From the NCBI GenBank assembly GCA_964035575.1, contig OZ037864.1, positions 806,001 to 870,000 of the forward strand: DNA of 64,000 nt. The letters are read 5' to 3'. The stretch comes from Rhynchopus sp. YZ270_cl-10. Taxonomy: Eukaryota > Euglenozoa > Diplonemea > Diplonemida > Diplonemidae. Position numbers and translations under genes: made by a program. Positions 11,930 to 22,629 of the stretch are shown here, in pieces. A model generated the notes under the pieces. The model saw nothing but the letters and a program-made list of their open reading frames with translations, was not told the DNA's origin and did not search any database. Position 1 is the stretch's first letter. Each line of letters opens with the position of its first letter.

Positions 11930-12465
11930 GTTTTTTTTTTAAATTGTTGGTTTGTGACATTATATGACTACCTTGTCATTTGTGATGTAAGAAAAAAAGT
12001 TGAAGCATTACAGTCCAAACAGGTGTGTGGTTTGTGTTTTGAGCATTGGGATCTTCGGGCAGGTACAAGACAACAGTTTTTTGCGAGAGTCTTTCAAGTT
12101 CAGCTTTTTTTCTCTCTTTTGTACTCAATTTCTCATTTTTGGTAAGTCATTTTTTTCCCCCCTTCTTTTCCACGTAGGTTTTCTGTAATACAACAACCCC
12201 ATCCACCTTCCCACAAACTTGAGAATGACGTTGCATGTGTGACAACAGGGTCCTAGGTATAGTATACGGAAAATGTGTAACACATTTTCCGTTAAATCCG
12301 GTTTTTTTTTTTTTTTTGGGGGTCCCCCAAAAAACAATCCCAGAAACCGTGGGTCCCTCCTACACTTACTCACAACAGAATTTTTTGGTACCCAAAAAAA
12401 TCTCAATTTCCCATACGAATTCTGAATACGAAAATGCTCGCATTCAGAAGGAAAAGGAAGCATGC

Positions 12466-13534
12466 ATCATGGGAAGCCTCTTTTTTACTTTCAACGGATG
12501 TCATCCGGGGGGGGAGGGGGGGGGGTCTCCGGGGGGGTGAGCGGAAAAGTTTGGTAATTTGGCAACGGGGGGGTCTAGTACAAAACCGTGGTCACATGGA
12601 TTTTATGAATTTTCTTCAAAAAAAAAATTTTCGAATTTTATTTATTTGGAAAGATCGGTTACGAAAACGTTCAATTCCGGGGTCGCACGATTTTTTTTAT
12701 GCCTCTGTGGATGGTTAGGTGATTTTTGGCTGTGGTACCCCCTTTGGGAACGTTTCTACGCAGGTTTCTTAAGGAATTCCTTAAGAAAACCTCCTCTTTG
12801 GGTCGCAGCACAGGGGCGTCTCTAAGTTGGATTTCTTTTGAAGAAGGTTTTCGATTTTTTTCCTTTGGATTTATTTTTTACGAATCTTTCAATTCCGACC
12901 ATTTTTTATTCAGGAACACGCAACTTTTGGTGGAGCCGACCCCCCTTTATGCACTGAAATCCCTATACGTTACTGTATAAAGACCCATGGAGCCTTTAAA
13001 TTGACTTCACTGTACTGTGTACTGTGTACTGTGTACTGTGTACTGTGTACTGTGTACTGTGTACTGTGTACTGTGTACTGTGTACTGTGTACTGTGTACT
13101 GTGTACTGTGTACTGTGTACTGTGTACTGTGTACTGTGTACTGTGTACTGTGTACTGTGTACTGTGTACTGTGTACTGTGTACTGTGTACTGTGTACTGT
13201 GTACTGTGTACTGTGTACTGTGTACTGTGTACTGTGTACTGTGTACTGTGTACTGTGTACTGTGTACTGTGTACTGTGTACTGTGTACTGTGTACTGTGT
13301 ACTGGAGCCACTTTAAATTAACTTCTACTCCACTAAAGTGGTCGATTTTTTTTGTGGTGAAAAGCGGGGAGCTCGGAAATCCACTTCCGCTGGTTTTCGA
13401 ATTTTTTTACGTCTGTCCAAAAGCCGAAAACTTCAGGTTGCCAAATTTACAATCTTCTCCGGGGGGGGAGGGGGGGGGTTTCTCAAAATCGGACGGATGA
13501 CATCCGTTGAAAGTAAAAAAGAGGCTTCCCCATG
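12466..13534. mobile_element. 1.07-kb inverted-repeat DNA element carrying a 7-bp satellite
   Basis: The ends are near-perfect inverted repeats of about 40 bp: CATGGGAAGCCTC...ATGTCATCCG on the left, and CGGATGACAT...GAGGCTTCCCCATG on the right. Weaker pairing continues inward to about 90 bp (ATTTGGCAAC / GTTGCCAAAT). The left flank gaaggaaaaggaagcatgc and the right flank gcgaaagaaaa are contiguous at 15399-15425, which provides a paralogous empty site. The inner part has no transposase-like frame, so the element is non-autonomous. It contains the 7-bp array at 13011-13304. Confidence 0.8.
13011..13304. repeat. 7-bp satellite (TACTGTG)n, about 42 copies
   Basis: A perfect head-to-tail array. 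It is flanked by an imperfect direct repeat: ggagcctttaaattgacttc just before and ggagccactttaaattaact just after. Open frames through it (CVLCTVY) are satellite artefacts. It sits inside the inverted-repeat element 12466-13534. Confidence 0.97.
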
Positions 13535-13671
13535 GCGAAAGAAAAAAAAGTAGCGTACCGTGCGCCTGCGGCGCAAGCTTGCAACAACCCTTCCCATGAC
13601 ATAGTTTGGCTGTAAAAAAAGTGCAATTTTAAGCGTATTTTTTGGAAATGTTGCGTACCGTGTCTTCGCCA
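13535..13671. repeat. Dispersed repeat B, copy 1
   Basis: Similar to 15415-15546: gcgaaagaaaaaaa, tagcgtaccgtg, a hairpin-prone CTGCGGCGCAAG, cccttcccatgac and ttgcgtaccgtg...cttcgcca. A truncated third piece (atgttgcgtaccgtggcttc) lies at 13768-13793. Confidence 0.75.
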
Positions 13672-13869
13672 GAAACTTTCGTTTTAGCAAAATACGTAAG
13701 TAAAATTTACGGAAACTGACGAGAATTACTAGCGACCGAGCCATTTTATTTCAACATTTTTTATAAATGTTGCGTACCGTGGCTTCGCCAGGAACTTGGG
13801 CGAACCTGTATAGACTCCCTGCTCCTGAACAAAGAATACAAAGTGTATCTTTGTGTCGCTTTTCTAGTC

Positions 13870-14036
13870 GACTGTCACAGATCATCATCATCATAGGGGT
13901 GAGGTTCGAGTGCACGATTCTTTCGTGCCACACATTCTTGGATGATCACCCCAAGGAGATTGTCCGGCAGTTCGTTGGGAATCGGGTTATCCCTCTCCAT
14001 TATGCGAAGGATGTCCTCGACTTGACATTACGTATG
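13870..14036 (+). pseudogene. Orphan coding-like exon fragment
   Basis: A GC-richer island within AT-rich repeat DNA. One frame reads, among others, VRFECTILSCHTFLDDHPKE and IVRQFVGNRVIPLHYAKD followed by VLDLTLRM, with codon use like the real genes. It is followed by GTATGG, which resembles the local intron donor. No partner exon, start or family was recognised. It may be a captured or decayed exon, or a chance frame. Confidence 0.3.
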
Positions 14037-14510
14037 GGTAGCATCAATTTTTTGGGGCTGTTGTGGGGTAGGAATTTTCCGCGCGCAGCGCGGAAATTTT
14101 TTTTCAAAACACATTTTCCGTTTCCCCCTTTTTTTTTTGGACCTAGAACCCTGGTGACAAGCAACAAGAGTTTTTTTTTTTTTTTTTTTTTTTTGCTTTG
14201 ATTTTGAGGTCTGTACATCTCTCTTCTCGTGCGTCGCCAGTAGTGAGTTTAGTGAGAAGGCTCTCGCTTCAGGGGACCATGACAGGTGGCGGTGAGGTAT
14301 TAGTAGTGTATTTTCCCTCAGTAACACATGGATATATGCACTGGAAGTTCATGCTTCGGGTTAGTTCAGGGAAACGTATTGTATTTTGTTGTGTTTTTTT
14401 CCCTCTGTTTTTTCCCCCCCCCCCCTTCTTTTCTTTTAATCTGGGGGAGGGGCAAAACAACGTGGAGTCGGGTCCAGTATTCAGTTTAAAAAAAAAAACG
14501 AAATTCAAAA

Positions 14511-14546
<36 letters not shown>

Positions 14547-14547
14547 A

Positions 14548-16000
14548 ACACGAGTTAGCAGGGTAGATCCTTAGCGAAAGTGAAAATAAGGATTCGAGAT
14601 TTTTTATTTTTTTTTCCTTTTTTTTTTTCCTTTTTTCTCTGGCCCATTTTTTTGGTTACCTACTAATTTCCAGGCACAGAGTGGCACCACCACGGTCCGC
14701 AATCGATCCGGAAAGTCAAAATAAGGGGGAAACCAAAAGGAAAAAAAAATAAAAGTTCGCTACCGTTTTTTTTGGCTGGCCTTCGGCCCGCCCCTTAATG
14801 CCCCTTTAATATTTGTCTTCAGTTCATAAGACAAGGACCAATGAGTGTCAATTCTCAGTGTCACCTTGCATAAGACGATTTTGAAGCATAACCTTGAAGA
14901 ACACAATTACTATGTCCGCAAACCCGCAAAGCGGACCATTGTAAAAAGGTTGGTGCTGAGGGTGGAGGTTTCGAAGAAGTGCATGTGTGTTAAAGGTCGG
15001 GTATGGGTCACCTGTACGGAGTATGAGATCCAGTAATAAAGACTTCAACCGGACCAAGGCAGAAACACAACACTGTTAGGCCAAAATCCAAAAACCCATA
15101 GGGGCCCCAGTATTGTTGTCGAAAATCCCCACTTAATTTTTGGTGGGATTTTGAACTTTTCCCAAAAACTGCGAAAAAAAATTTCCGCTCGCTGCGCTCG
15201 CGGAGGTTCACCCATGCTGTCTCGCCTACCCAAACTGCTGGTGCATCGGCACTACCTATTTAATTTTGGAAATTTTCTTGCTAATGCCGGGCACTACCAC
15301 TTTTTTTCAGAATGTTTCTAGAAAGTATTACCCTTGTCAGAGGGCGCAGTGTCCGACAAGGGTCACAGCCAGAATGCGATTTAATTGGTCAAACGCCGAA
15401 GGAAAAGGAAGCATGCGAAAGAAAAAAAGTAGCGTACCGTGCCTGCGGCGCAAGATTGCAACCCACCCTTCCCATGACTAGTTTGGCAGTAAATATCTGC
15501 AATTTTGAGCGCAATTTTAGAAATGTTGCGTACCGTGGCTTCGCCATGGGTGCCACGACCGCCGTTTCTTTTTGTAAATATACTGAGGTCACTGCGTGTG
15601 CCTGGTGCAAATATCAATGCAGTGCCGAACTCCGCAGTAGGATAACCGAGGAATTCTCACATTCCGCCGGAGGCCCTAACGAGCTGGGTTGGGCTCGACC
15701 GAGTTTCAGCGAAAACCCCCAAAACCTATATTATCCCCTGGGGTCTAGTTCTACGACAGCTGAGATGTGTCAAAAAACACCACTATTCTGCCTCAGTACG
15801 GTACCAACCTGCTTGTTAGATTTTTTTTTAGACCGTCACTCATTTTTTCCGCTCGCTTCGCTCGCGGACAAACCGGTAGGGTCAGGCCTGCGCCGAAAAA
15901 TTTCAAAAACGGGAGAGAAAAAAAAAGGAAAAAAACGAAAATAAATCTGGGATTTTCAGCGTTTTTAGCGAAAATAAGGATCTACCCTGCGAGTTAGTGT
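14548..16000. mobile_element. 1.45-kb element with ~26-bp terminal inverted repeats
   Basis: The left end contains agttagcagggtagatcctt and the right end is its complement aaggatctaccctgcgagtt, about 21 of 26 positions pairing. The inside is AT-rich with homopolymers, two copies of the palindromic stretch CCGCTCGC(T/G)(G/T)CGCTCGCGG-like (15185 and 15848) and dispersed repeat B copy 2. No transposase is recognisable, so it is a non-autonomous or decayed DNA element. Confidence 0.6.
15415..15546. repeat. Dispersed repeat B, copy 2 (contains the empty site)
   Basis: Homologous to 13535-13671. Its left border reads continuously gaaggaaaaggaagcatgcg, showing the arrangement before insertion of the 12466-13534 element in the other copy. 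Confidence 0.75.
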
Positions 16001-18080
16001 GGAGGTCGTATGAAGGTCGAAGCTGCAACGTCTTTACAAAAAGTAGTCCAAAAAAAAAAAGTCGCCAAATTACCCCCCAAAATCCCCAAATCCACCGAAC
16101 TTATTTGGACGTCAATTTTTTTTTTTTTTGGATTACTGTAGTGGAACATATCCTTGGGTGTCTATGTTACAACGAATATTACAAAAAAAAAAAAAGGAGG
16201 GGGGGTATTTGTATTCTTTTTCATATTCTCTGGGTTCTGTGGCCGAAATCTTGCACCTTTCATTAGGAGATGGCTTTCTCTTGCATCAGGCCGTACCGTT
16301 AACCGCAATAGGTCTCCTTGGCTAAAAGCCTCTGGCCGACAGAACAATGTAGGTAAGGGAAGTCGGCAAACTAGGTCTGCAGCAGCGAGCGGGGCTACGG
16401 TGAGGTGAGGGTGAGGGGTGGGAGGGTAGGGGGTATTCTGCCAGAGGGTTCGCGTTAGTATAGGGTTGCTGTGGCTGCGGTCGCGCTCTCGGGTGCAACT
16501 GCGGCCCTCTTCTCACACTACGCTGGACGCCCTCTACAGAGCACCAACTTGGAGTTAATGGACGAGACAAGCACATTTGAGTGAGGACATTTTGTGTATC
16601 ATTTGCAGCGACAGGTAGTGGAAAGGTGTTGAGGAGGTGGGTAGGACAGCATCGGAGTGGAGACCGCAGGCACGCAGCATGGCAATGGACCTTTCAAGGT
16701 GAGGTGAGTGACTCCTCCCTTGTTGTTCTGATCTGTATACCACAACTTTTGCGCCTAGTTTTGCACTACCCTTTGTGGTTTGGGTTGAGGGTGGCAGCAG
16801 GCAACATTCAGAACATTCAGTGTGCGTCGTTCACTAGGGTGGGGTGGGATGTGGAGGGGAGGGTACGACCGCCTTTTTTTGTGGTTGAATGCATCTTGCA
16901 TCCAACCCTGTTCAATGGCACCCTGTGAGTAGGTTCCTTTATTGGTGCCGAAAGCGTCTGCCGGAGAGCAATCTTGTGGAGGGAAGGGAATCCTGACTGG
17001 TCTCTGTGTGGTCATTGCAGTGAGGTGGACGAGCGCACTGAGCGTGCAGAGAGAGCTGCTGGGGCGACATAAAGGAGCACCTCTGGGAATGCAGGCGAGT
17101 ATGATGAGCGGGGTTGTTTGAGAGCAGTGGTGCAAGGGGTGGGGTTTTGCGGAGACAGTCCTAACATGCATCTCGTCTTTTCGACTGCTTGCAAGGCTTT
17201 GTTCTCTCTGGTGCCTGTGGGATGGAAGCCGCTCCGATCTGGTGAGGAGGTGACCTTTTGTGGTGGGCTAGGCTGAAGGACGTTCCAAATATACAATCCT
17301 GCTTTGGCCCACGGCTTTTGCACTGTATTTTTGAAGGCAGCCGCATTTCGATTTTTTAGGGTTAAAGGGTTAAAGGGTGGACAAGGCACGCGTTTCTCCA
17401 TGCTTTCACAGATCATGGTTCTCCAGAGTCTGTTGCATCTTGAGGAAGTATCATGTACGCTTTAGGTGTTCTGATGCTACGCTTGGCTGGTACACGCCGT
17501 TCTGTGGGGGTTTTTTTTTTCTCTCTCTATCTCTCTCTTCTTTTGCAACTGTACGACTTTGCACCTACCATGCCATCATGGAGCGATATCGTCTGTTGAT
17601 GTGGTGTTAGTTGAGGGCTGCGAGAGAGTCTTGCTGTGGGGTGGAGGGTGGGTTCCTGCAGCATGTTTGTGTTCGCGAATGGGCAGTGTGAGTGTTCCGT
17701 CCCTTCCTCAGTGCGTGGATTCATTGCTTGCAATGTCCCGGATTGCCTTACCGCATTCCGTTATCGCATATCACCGGAGGCTGTGGCATGGAGCTGGGTA
17801 TGAGAGGTTGTGTCAGGAGATTGCGTACTTATCTGACATTTCGAGTTCTTCAACTTGATTTTTCTATGAAGTATGGTGGGTGGGTAGGAATAGGGGGGGT
17901 TAAGGAATCACTGCTGGAAGAGGGGGAGGTAGGATGCAGTCGGTTCTCTTCGAGTGTTTTGTATCTTTCGTGAGGTGCAAGAAAACAATGGTGAGAAGGG
18001 AGTTGAGGAGAAGGACCAGGATGAATATTTTTGAGTCGTCGAGAGAGAGAGCGGGAGAGGCTGGGGGAGAGAGAGTTGTG
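16001..18080. other. G-rich, ORF-poor spacer
   Basis: From about 16380 to 17960 the + strand is strongly G/T-rich with repeated ggtgggg and gtgagg strings. No frame gives a recognised protein. One splice-like junction (donor GTGAGT at 16924, acceptor TTGCAG at 17021) would fuse short open stretches ending GTLEVDERTERAERAAGAT, but no start or upstream exon could be found, so no gene is called. A similar G-rich block lies at 25500-27030. Confidence 0.45.
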
Positions 18081-18286
18081 CTGAAGGCTGAAGGCTGAAG
18101 GCTGAAGGCTGAAGGCTGAAGGCTGAAGGCTGAAGGCTGAAGGCTGAAGGCTGAAGGCTGAAGGCTGAAGGCTGAAGGCTGAAGGCTGAAGGCTGAAGGC
18201 TGAAGGCTGAAGGCTGAAGGCTGAAGGCTGAAGGCTGAAGGCTGAAGGCTGAAGGCTGAAGGCTGAAGGCTGAAGGCTGAAGGCTG
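18081..18286. repeat. 7-bp satellite (AAGGCTG)n, about 29 copies
   Basis: A perfect array ending 133 bp before the start codon of CH-GAS2 copy 2. It is absent from the corresponding place upstream of copy 1, so it arose after the duplication or was lost there. It may fall in the promoter or 5' region. Confidence 0.97.
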
Positions 18287-18418
18287 TGGGGTGGGAGATA
18301 GGGTTGGGGTGAGGGGGTTGGGGGGTACCGTTGCTTGTGTGTCCTTTTTGTGCTCTGGGGGTTTTTATTGTGACCACATCATACAGTGTGACACAGAAGA
18401 AACCCCAAAAAAGACACG

Positions 18419-21400
18419 ATGTCGGATGACCTTGGTTTGCGTCAGGTGGACGGCAAAGAGGAGCTGGCACTCAGGGACAGGGACCTGATGGAGTGGGTGG
18501 AGGGGCTCTCGGAACATAAGTTTTCTGAGGAGGGGGAGTGGCTTGATGAGTGCCGCACCGGTGTGATCTTTTGCAAAGTGCTTAAGGGGATCAGCAGCGA
18601 GCTTTCCGTCAAGTTCGACCCTAAGACAAAAGACGGTCCTGCTGGTCTGTGGAAGAGCAGAGACAACCTGTCTGCATACATCGACAAGTTGAAGGAACTG
18701 GAAGTCGTCATCTTCGAATCTGATGAGTTAGTCGACAACTCCAAACCTGAGAACGTGAAGTCAAGCCTGCACGACTTGGCGCGGGTTGCATTCGAACGGT
18801 ACGGGATCCCCCTTCCGGGTGCAACGAAGGCAGGCGCAGAAATTGACGCAGAGGCAGAAGTGGCCGAGGAGGATGTGGATAAGATCGCACAGGAGGTCAT
18901 GCTCACGCTGTCGCAGCAGCAGCTTCCCATGGTCGACCTTGACGCAGACGAAGACGACGACGCATCTGCCCCCAACAAATCGATGCTCATCTCCATGTCT
19001 GGTGGCCTCAACCTCAACTCACCTGCGAAGGACCTTCACCTCTCCATGGCTGGGGGTCTCAACTTCGATGCGATTGATGACGACCCGATTGACCAGGCAG
19101 TGGAGAAGGCTTTGCTTGCACGTTCTCGTGACCCTGCGTACAACAGTGAGGATGGCATTCAGGTTGTGAGGTTGAAGCGTGGACAGTACTTGCTGCTTCC
19201 GCTGAAGAAGGTGTTTTTCTGTCGTATTCTGAGTGGGCGTCTGATGGTTCGTGTTGGGGGTGGGTGGAGTGCCTTTGAGGTGTGGCTTAGCCGCAACAAG
19301 GGGTTCAATACTACACCGGCTCTCACGAATGGGGGTGGCATGAAGAGACCAGGTTCCATCCGAAGGGGCGAAATGGAGAGGAAGGGTTCGGGCAGGCTTG
19401 GAAGGAAGAGTTCCTCTAAAGCCATGAAGGCGGATGATGGTCCTGAGACCCTTGAGCGTGCAGGCTCGTTCCAAAATAAGGGGCCCTTAGAGCGTAAGGC
19501 GTCAGGAGCAGCACTGCGCAGGGCACAGAGACACAACGACCCCATTGTATGTCCACCTCCTCGCCCCAGTCGCAAGACGATGCTATTTCCCCTCACGCGC
19601 ATTATTGAAACTGGCTCGAGACATCACTATTCTTCATTTTCCTGGGGAGGGGTGCAAAATTGCCTGGAAAATGTCATTTTTTTCTCTCCCCCCTTTTGGC
19701 TGTTTTCGCCCCGCGTTGGGGTGTCACGCGAGGCTGTTTACAGAAAGGACAACAGTCGATGCAGCAAACGTTTGTATGGGAGTGAGCCCACATACGCTAC
19801 GTTGAGCGTCAGTTCCTTCGAGGCGTTATTGCTGGTATCGGTGTACCCTCTCCAAGCGTACAATAGAGAAAATATGAAAGTGGTGGACATGCACAAAGGT
19901 GTAACGTGGATGACTTGCCTTATTTGCAACCCCGTTATTAAGGTACACATGCTCGAAAGCAAATTTTTACCGGATGGTACATCGGTAGACTAAGCAACGT
20001 TCGAAGGGCACCTGCCATTCCTGAACGCAAGTAGCGCACCTTCCGTAGATATCTTTTTCAACTGGACAAAGGTGTAAATGAGGTGTGGCAGGTCTCAGTC
20101 TTGAGGGTGCCACCGACATGTAGTCACGGAGAGACACATGGGTCATGTCCGCAGGGATCCTGTCGGATGCCTTGAGCAACGTAGTGATCTTGCAGTACGA
20201 TAGGAGACGTGTCTTCCCCTGGCCCTTCAGCCTCTTGTGGGATGAAGTCGTTCCTGACCTTCCTCACGTGACACCCCAACGTGGGTGGACGCAGCCAAAA
20301 GATTTTTTTTTCATGACATTTACCAGACAATAGATCTTACACCATGGACTCGTAAGGACATTACGCGCGTCATGAAGTCGTAATTACGAGGGCACCCCTC
20401 GTCATGACGTCGTAATGCCGTCGTCATGATGAGGAAAAACCCCCGCCATGACGTCGTCATTACGAGGGGGTGCCCGCGTCGTGACGACGTCACTGCGCGC
20501 GTAATTTCCCACGTTTTTTTCCTCGTCGCTCGTCACGTAGTGTACTTACGAGTCCATTGTGTATTTCACATTTTAAGCCAGTTACGACCCTCAAACGGTG
20601 AACAAGGGATAACTGGTAAACGAGTAAGGGGGAAATCAAGTGAACTGATAAAGATGTGCACTTTTGATCTGAAACTCAAACCCAACCGTGCGTAACAAAG
20701 CACGACCTCTTGTTGGGGTGTTCCTCAGTGGATTCTCGGCTGTACTTTTTACCCTTTGACTTGGGTTTCGCAGTTGTCGGGGGGCGGGGAGGGAAAAAGG
20801 AACTAACTGACTGAAAGCAGGTTCAGCATCTTGCATCTGCGTGTCTTCCACTTCCATCTGCGTATCTTCCTGTGGGTCACCAAGCTGACTCGCGATAGTG
20901 CTGCAAACGCAGCACATCGTCGCTCTTAATGCTCCAGATGTCGTCATCGTCCCTCAATACATGACGTTATCCTCAAGGAAACTCCAGTGCTTCGTCATGC
21001 GCGGTTGGGACAGCCAAGCGTTTTTTTACCTTCGAAACAGCGTTCTTCTGAGTTAGGAAGATGTGCACCGCTTCCTGCTCTATCTCTGTTCGTTCTTTTG
21101 CAGTCTCCAGGTGAAGGGCAAGGAGGATACGACGACGCTGGGTCTCTGGTTTTTCATCAGCTGCCTTCTTCACCGTATCCTCGTTTCGCGAGAGTTCAAA
21201 GAAGCAGCTGTTTGGGACAGGCTCTGCGTCTCCTCTTCCTCTTCTTCCACCACGTCGGTAGCAGGGGCTTGTGGTGTTGCCTCTTCTTCCACCATGCGTG
21301 CCGGCAGATGCCTCTTCGATCTGCTGTGTCAAGTCCTCCACCATGAGAGCAGGTGGCTCCTCTGCAAAGGACACAGTTCTGGGCCCAGTCTCTACCACCC

Positions 21401-22361
21401 CCCCTGTATCGCTTGCATCAGAGTGGCAATGCTGAGCACGTCGTCCCCAGTTGCTATGCACCAGTTGCCCTCATCGTCACCGAACAAGAATGAAAGTGCC
21501 TCATAGTGCTCCATATCCCCATCGAGGGACAGCGTCAACCTACATTCGAGAATGTTATGAAGACGGGCCGCTTCGGCATTATTCTCGATGACATATTGTA
21601 CCATGCGCGACTTCAGATCAGTTCCGCTTAACTCGGGGAACTGCATGCGCAGAACTGACCACTCCATGCCAATGAAGTACACCTCGCGTTTTCTCTCCCT
21701 CCGAAAATTCTTTCTTTTGCACGAGTTCATCCAGATGCGGAATATTTTCTCGGGTTGATTCGAGCCCCTGTGACCACCAAAAATGCAATAAAGAAAACGG
21801 GGGAAAAAATGGGAAAAGTCTTCCGGCCAAAATATGGTGACGGGGACGACATTTTTGAAGGGGCCCAATTTCACTGGAATACATAGCTGTTATTATTATT
21901 TTCATACGCAATTTTTTTGATCCCCCCACCACTCCACCCACCTCACCCTACAGGTTGGCATTCCCCGGACCGACTCTGTTGGATCTGAAGGCATGAAGCA
22001 ACATCTTGGGTCCAGTCCAGGTCCCAGCCCAACTGCGAAGAAACCTGGTCTTCCGTCCGCTGCGAGAGGTGCGGTGAAGCCTAAGAAGCCAACCGAGTCA
22101 GCATCACCAGAGAAGAAGCCTGTGAGAAAGTCGACAGAGGAGCAACCTGCGGCTGTTAAGAAGCCTGCAGCAAAGGCAGCTAAGAAGCCCGCAGCAGCTT
22201 CCCCGACAAACGCCACCCAGCCGAAGTCCTCTGTGGTGGGATCTGCAAAGAAGCCAGCTGCAACAACAACTCCTGCCAAAAAAGCGACCGGCACTGTTAA
22301 AAAGACAGCAGCAAAGCCAGCAACCACCACCACCACCACCACCACCACTCCAAAGAAGTAG
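18419..22361 (+). CDS. CH + GAS2 (GAR) domain cytoskeletal linker protein, copy 2
   Basis: Exons 18419-19546 and 21954-22361 join in phase 0 (GTATGT...CCTACAG) to give 511 residues; the intron is 2,407 bp against 246 bp in the paralogue. The layout is the same as in copy 1: CH domain (about 20-132), an acidic linker, a GAR domain with MVRVGGGW, a shorter basic Ser repeat region, then a Lys/Ala/Pro tail (PKKPTES, KKPAAKAAKKPA, a poly-Thr run). The exon 2 homology PGLPSAARGAV / PGLPAAARGVV supports the distant acceptor. The linker and GAR coding DNA (about 18757-19242) is almost identical to copy 1 while the CH domain differs. ACACAG lies 22 bases before the ATG. An actin-microtubule linker is inferred by family. 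Confidence 0.88.
19660..20330. mobile_element. 0.67-kb foldback element within the intron
   Basis: Left arm 19660-19733 and right arm 20262-20330 are imperfect inverted repeats of about 70 bp. Shared landmarks are TTGCCTGGAAAATGTCAT / ATGACATTTACCAGACAA, CTTTTGGCTG / CAGCCAAAAG and GTTGGGGTGTCACG / CGTGACACCCCAAC. No protein was recognised in the interior. It accounts for part of the intron expansion in CH-GAS2 copy 2. Confidence 0.7.
20338..20563. mobile_element. 226-bp MITE-like element rich in GACGTC palindromes
   Basis: The 19-bp terminal inverted repeats TACACCATGGACTCGTAAG and CTTACGAGTCCATTGTGTA differ at one base pair. The interior is densely palindromic (CATGACGTCGTAAT, CGTCATGATG, GACGTCAC), giving several CRE-like TGACGTC(A/G) sites. 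It abuts the foldback element at 19660-20330. Target duplication is not clear. Confidence 0.75.
20973..21667 (-). pseudogene. Possible antisense gene nested in the CH-GAS2 copy 2 intron, frame-broken
   Basis: Starting at the minus-strand ATG at 21667, one frame gives MEWSVLRMQFPELSGTD and continues to GDDEGNWCIATGDDVLSIAT before ending at about 21392. A second frame, entered by one extra base in a run of seven G at about 21400, continues VVETGPRTVSFAEEPPALMV to a stop at 20973. The two could be one gene with an assembly error or a frameshift, or two exons. The FLFGDDEGNW...TGDDVLS stretch is loosely reminiscent of a PB1 OPCA motif. Unlike the + strand genes there is no CAG just before the ATG. 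A further minus-strand frame at 20636-20947 (DTQMEVEDTQMQDAEP) may belong to it. Confidence 0.35.
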
Positions 22362-22580
22362 AGCCACCTCTGAGGCCAATGCAGGTAATCGGGGAGTTTT
22401 TTTAAAGAACGAAAAATGAAAAGAGGGGGCTTTTTGGGGTACAGACATATTTTTTCCGTTTATTTTATTTTATTTTGTTTGACTGCACGCTCGAAGGAAA
22501 GCGGTTGCATATACACCGACAAAAAAAAATATTGAAGATACGTTTTTGTTTTCCATTTTTATCTTGATAACGATTGTCAA

Positions 22581-22629
22581 GGTGACTAAGCACGAAAGGC
22601 TTGAGATCATCTTATATACCTTTTCTTTG
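22581..22629 (+). repeat. Hairpin repeat, CTAAGC/GCTTGAG stem
   Basis: ggtgactaagcacgaaaggc followed by ttgagatcatcttatat and a pyrimidine tract. Stem CTAAGC with a GCTT-side partner and an ACGAAAG loop. Confidence 0.7.

Noticed and set aside
12970-13500. Frames over the (TACTGTG)n array
   Set aside because: Satellite artefact.
16581-17071. Multi-exon gene ending GTLEVDERTERAERAAGAT
   Set aside because: Only one junction looks plausible; no start, no consistent upstream exon and the donors (GTGAGT) differ from the local consensus.
17850-18470. 206-codon minus-strand frame with FSLQPSA repeats
   Set aside because: Translation of the 7-bp satellite upstream of CH-GAS2 copy 2.
18419-19993. 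CH-GAS2 copy 2 as a single-exon 524-residue protein
   Set aside because: After codon 376 the frame runs into noncoding and element sequence; the Lys/Ala tail homologous to copy 1 lies at 21954-22361 behind a good acceptor.
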